Below, in pieces: positions 58,975 to 64,000 of a stretch of 64,000 nt of DNA (its first letter is position 1; each line of letters opens with the position of its first letter). Under the pieces are notes generated by a model. It saw only the letters and a list, made by a program, of their open reading frames with translations. It was not told the DNA's origin and did no database searches. The position numbers and the translations under genes were made by a program. This DNA comes from an uncultured Muribaculaceae bacterium (GTDB taxonomy: Bacteria; Bacteroidota; Bacteroidia; Bacteroidales; Muribaculaceae), in contig CAJUAF010000006.1 in the NCBI GenBank assembly GCA_910584365.1, positions 62,001 through 126,000 of the forward strand. Direction: 5' to 3'.

Positions 58975-59006
58975 CAAATATACTTGTTTTAAACCGCGGC
59001 TGCAAA
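58975..59006 (-). promoter_or_regulatory. promoter of the NlpC/P60 gene
   Basis: On the minus strand, TTTG (59003-59006), 20 bases, then TATATTTG (58975-58982). The -7 box ends 12 bases before the ATG. Confidence 0.7.
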
Positions 59007-59096
59007 CTTCCACGTATTTTTTTCGACAATTATGCAACTTTTTGCCAAACTTCACACTCTAATCGGGTACATCAAAAGAAACAACATTCCAAAATC

Positions 59097-60023
59097 ATGG
59101 ATATAATCAAGGTAAACCACGTTTCAAAACGTTTCACCAATCATGTAGCCCTGGATGATGTCTCCCTGGCGATTCCCGAGGGCTCGATATACGGGCTGCT
59201 CGGTCCCAACGGAGCCGGCAAGACAACGCTCATCCGCATCATCAACCATATCACCGCCCCCGACAGCGGTTCCGTAGAATTCATGGGACACCCGCTGACG
59301 GCTTCGGATGTCGTCAACATAGGCTACCTGCCCGAGGAACGCGGCCTCTACAAGAAGATGAAAGTCGGCGACCAGGCCCTTTTCTTCGCCAGGCTGAAAG
59401 GTCTCAGCACAAAAGAGGCAACGGCCGAACTCCGCAAATGGTTCGACCGCTTCGGCATTTCCGACTGGTGGAACCGTAAGGTCGAGGAACTTTCCAAGGG
59501 AATGGCCCAGAAAATCCAGTTTATCGTCACCGTACTCCACCGCCCCAAGCTCCTCATCTTCGACGAACCCTTCTCGGGCTTCGACCCCATCAACGCCGAA
59601 TTGCTCAAAAACGAAATTCTCCGTCTGCGCGACCAGGGGGCCACAGTGATTTTCTCGACTCACAACATGGAGAGCGTCGAAACCCTCTGCGACGACATAA
59701 CCCTCATAAACCGTTCCCACAATATCCTGTCGGGGAACGTCAACGAAATCCGCACACGCATGGGACAGGGGCTCTACCGCCTCTCTTTCGAGGGGAATCC
59801 CGACACACTGCTGGCTGCCCTGGGGGACAGCGTGGTAGAACACTCCTTCGAAACCGAGGTTAATTCTCCCGTCACCAGCGCACGACTCAGGCTGCGGCCC
59901 GAAATACCCCTGCGCCAGACCATCTCGCGGGCCAACGAGGCGGTGGAACTGGTAAGTTTCGACCGCGCCCTCCCCTCCATGAACGAAATCTTCATAAGCA
60001 CCGTAAAGAATAACGAAAAATGA
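59097..60023 (+). CDS. ABC transporter ATP-binding protein, NatA-like
   Basis: A 308-residue ABC ATPase with Walker A GPNGAGKTT near residue 40, Q loop YLPEERGLYKKM, signature ELSKGMAQKIQF near 137, Walker B LLIFDEPFSGFDP, H loop FSTHNM, and a C-terminal extension (about 220-308) typical of the DUF4162/NatA group. It powers the permease encoded by the overlapping next gene. The substrate is unknown; NatAB relatives export sodium or other small molecules. Confidence 0.92.
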   Translation: MDIIKVNHVSKRFTNHVALDDVSLAIPEGSIYGLLGPNGAGKTTLIRIINHITAPDSGSVEFMGHPLTASDVVNIGYLPEERGLYKKMKVGDQALFFARLKGLSTKEATAELRKWFDRFGISDWWNRKVEELSKGMAQKIQFIVTVLHRPKLLIFDEPFSGFDPINAELLKNEILRLRDQGATVIFSTHNMESVETLCDDITLINRSHNILSGNVNEIRTRMGQGLYRLSFEGNPDTLLAALGDSVVEHSFETEVNSPVTSARLRLRPEIPLRQTISRANEAVELVSFDRALPSMNEIFISTVKNNEK

Positions 60024-61336
60024 ACAATAATCTCGGCATAATAATCCGGCGCGAATTTATGGAGCGCGTCGGCAAAAAAAGTTTTATCATCACCACGCTG
60101 CTGATGCCGCTGCTGATGCTTCTGATGATGGCGCTTCCGGCCCTGATAGCCATATTCTCGACCCCCTCCGACAAGACTATCGCTGTCATAGACGACAGCG
60201 GCATAATAATGCCCGTGCTGAAACAGGCTGGCATCGAACATCTTACTTTCGTCGAGGCCACCGCGCCGAAGGATTCCTGCATAGCCTCGGAAAGCTATTA
60301 CGGACTTCTGACGATTCCCGCCGACATCGTCGACAACCCCTCCTCGGCCACTTTCTTCATCCATGAAGGAGGGTCAGTCGAGACCGAGAGTTCCCTGCGC
60401 TCGCTGATTAAAGACGCCGTGCGCGACCAGCGGATGCAGGCCTACGAAATCGACAACCTCCAGCAGATTCTCGACGAAACCAACGTTGAAGTAACCCTCC
60501 AGACCATCCGCGTCGACGAGACCGGCCAGGGGGAAGCCACCTCCTCGGCCCTGTCGTTCGGCATCGGACTGTTCATGACCTTTATCCTTTATATGTTCCT
60601 GTTAATGTACGGCCAGCTTGTGATGACCTCCATAATCGAAGAGAAAAACAACCGCGTCCTCGAGCTTGTAGTCTCCTCCGTCAGGCCCGTCCACCTGATG
60701 CTCGGCAAGATTTTCGGCGTGGGCCTGGTCGCTGTCCTCCAGATAATCATCTGGGGTGTGCTTCTCTGCGTGATGTCGGCTTTCGTGCTTCCCGTGCTGC
60801 TCCCCGCCGGGGTCGGCGACCAGGTAGCGATGTTCAACGCCGGCACTCTCCCCTCCGGTGGCGACACCCTCGACCCCGAACTGCTCAACGCCATCTCGCT
60901 GTTCAGCTCGGCCGCATATATCGCCAAGCTCTTCGGCTATATCCTGATATTCCTGATCGGCGGTTTCCTGTTCTACGCCTCGATTTTCGCCGCCATCGGC
61001 TCGGCCGTGGACAATATCCAGGACGCTTCCCAGCTGACCTCCTTCGCCGTGATCCCCATCGTCATCGGACTCGTCATCGGACTCACCGCCGGAGAAGACC
61101 CCAACTCGTCGCTGGCGTTCTGGACCTCGGTAATCCCCTTTACCTCCCCGATGGTGATGCTCATGAGAGTGCCTTTCGGAATCCCCTCGTGGGAAACATG
61201 GCTGGCCGTCGGCGTCCTTTACCTGTCGTTCCTCGTAATGGTCTGGATTGCGGCAAAAATCTACCGCATCGGCATCTTCATGTACGGCAAAAAGCCCACC
61301 GTGCGCGACCTCATCCGCTGGGCGCGCTATAAATAA
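60020..61336 (+). CDS. ABC transporter permease, NatB-like
   Basis: A 438-residue permease of the ABC-2 type: one N-terminal membrane segment, a large extracytoplasmic domain (about 45-175), then five or six membrane segments (LFMTFILYMFLLMYGQLVM through TWLAVGVLYLSFLVMVWIA). The motif SIIEEKNNRVLELVVSSVRP is typical of the NatB/DUF family. The start overlaps the ATPase stop by 4 bases (ATGA). Confidence 0.92.
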   Translation: MNNNLGIIIRREFMERVGKKSFIITTLLMPLLMLLMMALPALIAIFSTPSDKTIAVIDDSGIIMPVLKQAGIEHLTFVEATAPKDSCIASESYYGLLTIPADIVDNPSSATFFIHEGGSVETESSLRSLIKDAVRDQRMQAYEIDNLQQILDETNVEVTLQTIRVDETGQGEATSSALSFGIGLFMTFILYMFLLMYGQLVMTSIIEEKNNRVLELVVSSVRPVHLMLGKIFGVGLVAVLQIIIWGVLLCVMSAFVLPVLLPAGVGDQVAMFNAGTLPSGGDTLDPELLNAISLFSSAAYIAKLFGYILIFLIGGFLFYASIFAAIGSAVDNIQDASQLTSFAVIPIVIGLVIGLTAGEDPNSSLAFWTSVIPFTSPMVMLMRVPFGIPSWETWLAVGVLYLSFLVMVWIAAKIYRIGIFMYGKKPTVRDLIRWARYK

Positions 61337-61390
61337 AGAGGTGATTTAAAAGTTTTTGCCGAAAAATTTGCCCATCCCGAAAAAAATTGC

Positions 61391-61398
61391 TTACTTTG
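61391..61398 (+). promoter_or_regulatory. near-consensus -7 box of the rpmB operon
   Basis: TTACTTTG followed by CA, one base from the TAnnTTTG consensus. It would give a leader of about 115 bases before rpmB, consistent with an r-protein leader. No -33 TTTG is visible. Confidence 0.4.
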
Positions 61399-61518
61399 CA
61401 CTCTGTTTTGTGGCTCCTCCTTGAAAGCCGACGGAAAGATGCAGCCGGAAGCGATATGAGAACTGAGATGGCGGCCACCCAACTTCGTATTAATCAAAGA
61501 AATCTCACTTTAACAGCC

Positions 61519-61776
61519 ATGTCAAAGATTTGTCAGATTACAGGCAAAAAAGCGATTACAGGAAATAACGTATCGCACTCGAAGCGCCACACCAAGCGTC
61601 GCTTCAATGTGAACCTCTTCAACCGCAAGTTTTACTGGGTGGAACAGGACGTATGGGTTCTCCTGACCGTCTCCGCCGCCGGCCTCCGCAACATCAACAA
61701 GATGGGCCTCGACGCCGCCATCAAGCAGGCTATCGAAAAGGGTTATATCACTGAAATCAAAACATTAGACGTCTAA
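61519..61776 (+). CDS. rpmB: ribosomal protein L28
   Basis: An 85-residue L28 (bL28) beginning MSKICQITGKKAITGNNVSH, followed by the basic SKRHTKRRFNVNLFNRKFYW. The frame is open upstream to 61387, but the family start is the ATG at 61519. It is the first gene of a small operon with L33 and a DUF4295 protein, as usual in Bacteroidetes. Confidence 0.97.
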   Translation: MSKICQITGKKAITGNNVSHSKRHTKRRFNVNLFNRKFYWVEQDVWVLLTVSAAGLRNINKMGLDAAIKQAIEKGYITEIKTLDV

Positions 61777-61782
61777 ACTACA

Positions 61783-61971
61783 ATGGCAAAGAAAGCTAAA
61801 GGAAATCGCGTACAGGTAATCCTGGAATGCACCGAACATAAGGCAAGCGGTATGCCCGGCACTTCCCGCTACATCACCACCAAGAACCGCAAGAACACCA
61901 CCGAGCGTCTCGAGCTGAAGAAATACAACCCCATCCTCAAGCGCGTCACCGTTCACAAGGAAATCAAATAA
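61783..61971 (+). CDS. rpmG: ribosomal protein L33
   Basis: A 62-residue L33 (bL33) starting MAKKAKGNRVQVILECTEHK, six bases after rpmB. It lacks the zinc-binding CxxC pairs (only one Cys, in LECTEHK), so it is the C-minus, zinc-independent form. Confidence 0.96.
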   Translation: MAKKAKGNRVQVILECTEHKASGMPGTSRYITTKNRKNTTERLELKKYNPILKRVTVHKEIK

Positions 61972-62000
61972 TCCACTAACATCCTCAATACCTACCAGAT

Positions 62001-62150
62001 ATGGCAAAGAAAACCGTTGCGTCGCTGCAGAAAGGCGAAGGCCGTACCTACTCCAAGGTTATCAAAATGGTGAAGTCACCCAAAACCGGTGCCTATACTT
62101 TCCAGGAGCAGATGGTCCCCAACGACGCTGTACAGAGCATCCTGAAATAA
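62001..62150 (+). CDS. DUF4295 family small protein
   Basis: A 49-residue basic protein, MAKKTVASLQKGEGRTYSKV followed by IKMVKSPKTGAYTFQEQMVP. DUF4295 genes follow rpmB-rpmG throughout Bacteroidetes, and the protein is likely a ribosome-associated component. It starts 29 bases after rpmG and is followed by a strong double-stem hairpin. Confidence 0.9.
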   Translation: MAKKTVASLQKGEGRTYSKVIKMVKSPKTGAYTFQEQMVPNDAVQSILK

Positions 62151-62238
62151 ATCTCCCCCGCATTTCCCTCAAAGGATTATTCCCGGGACCCCCGATACCG
62201 GAACTTCGCGCGGCCAGGCGCCGATGCGACCCCCGGAA

Positions 62239-62278
62239 GCAACCTGCCCGTTCCACCCCCGTGGAATCCGCAGGTTGC
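62239..62278 (+). terminator. double-stem terminator of the rpmB-rpmG-DUF4295 operon
   Basis: Outer arms GCAACCTGC (62239-62247) and GCAGGTTGC (62270-62278) and inner arms TTCCAC and GTGGAA around a four-C loop. It is followed by TCCCGTTTTC. Confidence 0.7.
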
Positions 62279-62387
62279 TCCCGTTTTCAGGGATTTCCAT
62301 CCCGTAAAACATATATGCGAACTCGAATCCCATCAACAGTTTTTCATCAAATTTCAGCACGAATTCAAACAGGAAAGACAAAAACAC

Positions 62388-62418
62388 TTGATTTTCAAGG
62401 CCAGGTTGATTAACTTTG
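62388..62418 (+). promoter_or_regulatory. promoter of the acidic protein gene
   Basis: TTG at 62388-62390, 20 bases, then TAACTTTG at 62411-62418. The leader would be about 35 bases. Confidence 0.65.
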
Positions 62419-62459
62419 CAACATCAACAACAAAAACCAACAATTAAACAACCTGCATA

Positions 62460-63050
62460 ATGGAAACTTTAAACAACCCCATGACGGCTCAGCCCGAAAA
62501 CAACGCCGCAAGAACTCCCGCCACTCCCCGGAAAGAGAAAGAAGCCGGTTTCAGCACCGCAGCCAAAGTCGGTGTAGGAGCAGCCGCCGGTGTCGCCGCC
62601 GGTATCGGAGCCAAAATAGCCGCCGACAACATTCCGGTCAACGATCCCGATGAACTCAACGGCAAAGTAATCGTCGACGCGGCCGAAGACGGTGCCCAGG
62701 GATTAAACCATACCCCCGCCCACACTCCGGCCCACCACACTCCCGTCAGCCCTGTGGAAGAGGAAGAACCCTTTGACGTCAACGAAATCAAACTCGAGAT
62801 CGAACCCGAACCGACCGTCCCCACCGAAATCAGCCCCATCACCGACGAGATCGAAGAAGTCACCCCCGATGACATCATCGTGGAACCCGAAATAGACGAC
62901 ATCCTCATCGATGATCCGCGCGGAGAAGTGTACGTCTACGACGACGATCCCACGGACGGTATGCCCGAATACATCCCCGACGAAGATATCGCACCTTTCG
63001 ACGATGACCTCGCCATTGAAGACCCCGACGTAATCGAAGATCTCATCTGA
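62460..63050 (+). CDS. acidic, low-complexity hypothetical protein
   Basis: A 196-residue protein without a signal peptide. Residues about 35-58 form one hydrophobic Gly/Ala/Val segment (VGVGAAAGVAAGIGAKIAA) of glycine-zipper type. Residues about 85-110 are His/Pro/Thr repeats, and residues about 105-196 are strongly acidic (many Asp, Glu, Ile, Pro; for example EPEIDDILIDDPRGEVYVYD). The acidic tail is probably disordered. I do not recognise the family and no function is inferred. It is followed 131 bases later by the Sel1-repeat gene. Confidence 0.65.
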   Translation: METLNNPMTAQPENNAARTPATPRKEKEAGFSTAAKVGVGAAAGVAAGIGAKIAADNIPVNDPDELNGKVIVDAAEDGAQGLNHTPAHTPAHHTPVSPVEEEEPFDVNEIKLEIEPEPTVPTEISPITDEIEEVTPDDIIVEPEIDDILIDDPRGEVYVYDDDPTDGMPEYIPDEDIAPFDDDLAIEDPDVIEDLI

Positions 63051-63181
63051 TACTGCCGGACTCCGGCATCTCTTTCCGCCGCCTGCGGCCCCGGTGTATA
63101 TAGCCCGTAGAGCGATTTTCTCTCCCCTCCGACCGGAAACATCCCCCCTCAATTTCCAAATCATCCTCAAATCAGACATCA

Positions 63182-64000
63182 ATGAAAAAAGCAATAACGG
63201 CCTGTATGTTCGCCCTGGCGGCCCTGGCAACCCCTGCATCGCTCTCGGCAAAGCAGACCCTCGAAGAAGCCACAGACTCCATCAAAACTATCTACAAGAA
63301 CGCCCAGGGAGGCGACGCCTCGGCCCAGAACATCGTCGGAATGTGGTATTACAACGGACGTCATGTCGATCAGGACTACAAACTGGCCGCGAAATGGTGG
63401 AGCCGGGCCGCAAAGGCCGAAGACGCACAGGCCATCGGAAACCTCGGACTGTGCTATCAGACAGGCCACGGCGTTGACCGCGACTCGCTCCGCGCCACCG
63501 GGCTCTACAACCGCTCCATCAGGGAAGGCAACACCGAACTCCTCAAGCGTATGGCCGCATCCGCCGACAAAGGGAACGTCTTTTCCCAGGTCTACATGGC
63601 TCTCTGCTATCAGAAAGGAATCGGAGTGAAGAAAGACATCTACAAGGCCTCCTCTTATTTCGAGATGGCCGCTAAGAAAGGCTCCGTCGACGCCTGCCGT
63701 GAACTTGGTCTCCTGCTGCTGAACAACAAGCAGAACACCGATGCTTTCGGTTACTTCAAGACTGCCGCTCAGAAAGGCGACATCCCCTCCACGTTCTATT
63801 ACGGCCGTATGCTGGCGGAAGGGAAAGGAACCAAACAGGACGCCACCCTCGGCATGATTCAGATGCAGAAAGCCGCCGAGGCCGGATTCGCCGCCGCACA
63901 GCTCTACCTGGGACGCGCCTACTACGAAGGGAACGGCGTGCGCAAAGACCCCTCGCAGGGATACCAGTGGATGCTCAAGGCCGCCCGTCAGAACAACTCC
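63182..64000 (+). CDS. Sel1-repeat (TPR-like) secreted protein, 5' part
   Basis: The first 273 codons are present; the gene runs off the right edge. It has a signal peptide (MKKAITACMFALAALATPAS, then LSA), then at least five Sel1-like repeats of about 36 residues, each with the pattern A-x-x-x-G-x-x-Y-x-x-G-x-G-V (examples GMWYYNGRHVDQDYKLAAKW and GLCYQTGHGVDRDS, then ALCYQKGIGVKKDIYKASSY). Sel1 proteins usually mediate protein-protein contacts. The function is unknown. Confidence 0.88.
   Translation, partial: MKKAITACMFALAALATPASLSAKQTLEEATDSIKTIYKNAQGGDASAQNIVGMWYYNGRHVDQDYKLAAKWWSRAAKAEDAQAIGNLGLCYQTGHGVDRDSLRATGLYNRSIREGNTELLKRMAASADKGNVFSQVYMALCYQKGIGVKKDIYKASSYFEMAAKKGSVDACRELGLLLLNNKQNTDAFGYFKTAAQKGDIPSTFYYGRMLAEGKGTKQDATLGMIQMQKAAEAGFAAAQLYLGRAYYEGNGVRKDPSQGYQWMLKAARQNNS

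Larger units (their letters stand above)
62151..62459. other. 309-base region with terminator and promoter
   Basis: Holds the terminator of the ribosomal protein operon (62239-62278) and the promoter of the acidic protein gene (62388-62418). The rest has no ORF or structure I can support. Confidence 0.5.

Noticed and set aside
1..64000. CRISPR arrays, insertion sequences, integrases, prophage genes and rRNA
   Set aside because: I looked for spaced direct repeats, terminal inverted repeats with transposase, integrase motifs and rRNA sequence, and found none in the window.

Overview
The window looks like chromosome of a gut Bacteroidales bacterium, most plausibly of the family Muribaculaceae. 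The supporting signs are moderately high GC, two SusC/SusD-type pairs, a short RpoD-type primary sigma factor, DUF4923, DUF4421, DUF4295 and PCMD family proteins, LytTR-type signalling, and repeated promoters of Bacteroidetes form (a -33 TTG or TTTG about 19-21 bases from a -7 TAnnTTTG box). The species assignment is inference; the families are read from the translations. I see no transposase, integrase, prophage, rRNA operon or CRISPR array.

Layout. 1-3.4 kb: start of a SusD-like lipoprotein gene and its SusC-like TonB-dependent receptor, read leftward. 3.5-7.1 kb: coiled-coil lipoprotein, a LytS-type kinase with LytTR regulator, and an OmpA-like lipoprotein; a perfect 56-bp palindrome separates the last two. 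7.2-10.2 kb: NagB, and a fusion of a NagB-like domain that has lost its active site to a PIG-L deacetylase. 10.4-15.3 kb: GltD-like oxidoreductase, secreted GH2 beta-galactosidase, fluoride exporter CrcB. 15.3-17.9 kb: a CbxX-like AAA+ ATPase behind a roughly 340-base structured leader containing a boxA-like element. 17.9-21.7 kb: etfB-etfA-acyl-CoA dehydrogenase operon. 22-25.6 kb: large secreted multidomain protein with a probable type IX secretion tail. 25.6-26.8 kb: AT-rich DUF4143 ATPase. 27-32.8 kb: purL, a Dabb protein and an ABC-F ATPase whose second ATP site is degenerate. 32.8-33.0 kb: a candidate small RNA. 33-37.2 kb: operon of outer-membrane proteins with a PCMD lipoprotein. 37.4-40.9 kb: DUF4923 protein and a TrkH/TrkA potassium uptake pair. 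41.1-42.5 kb: rpoD and tRNA-Thr. 42.7-49.4 kb: strongly codon-biased SusC/SusD/lipoprotein operon, divergent from a secreted subtilisin-like protease (50.2-52.4 kb). 52.5-54.4 kb: DUF4421 protein, a small membrane protein, a small winged-helix protein. 54.6-57.0 kb: AT-rich SGNH plus MBOAT O-acetylation pair. 57-64 kb: rsgA, an NlpC/P60 lipoprotein, an ABC exporter, rpmB-rpmG-DUF4295, an acidic protein and the start of a Sel1-repeat protein.

Most of the window is core metabolism, translation and envelope maintenance. The places that least resemble ordinary annotation are the AAA+ leader at 15.4-15.75 kb, the NagB-like/PIG-L fusion, the structured RNA at 32.8-33.0 kb, the paired operator-like palindromes upstream of the DUF4143 gene, and the AT-rich acetylation pair. 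Several genes have their -7 box within about 4-12 bases of the start codon, which suggests leaderless or near-leaderless mRNAs.
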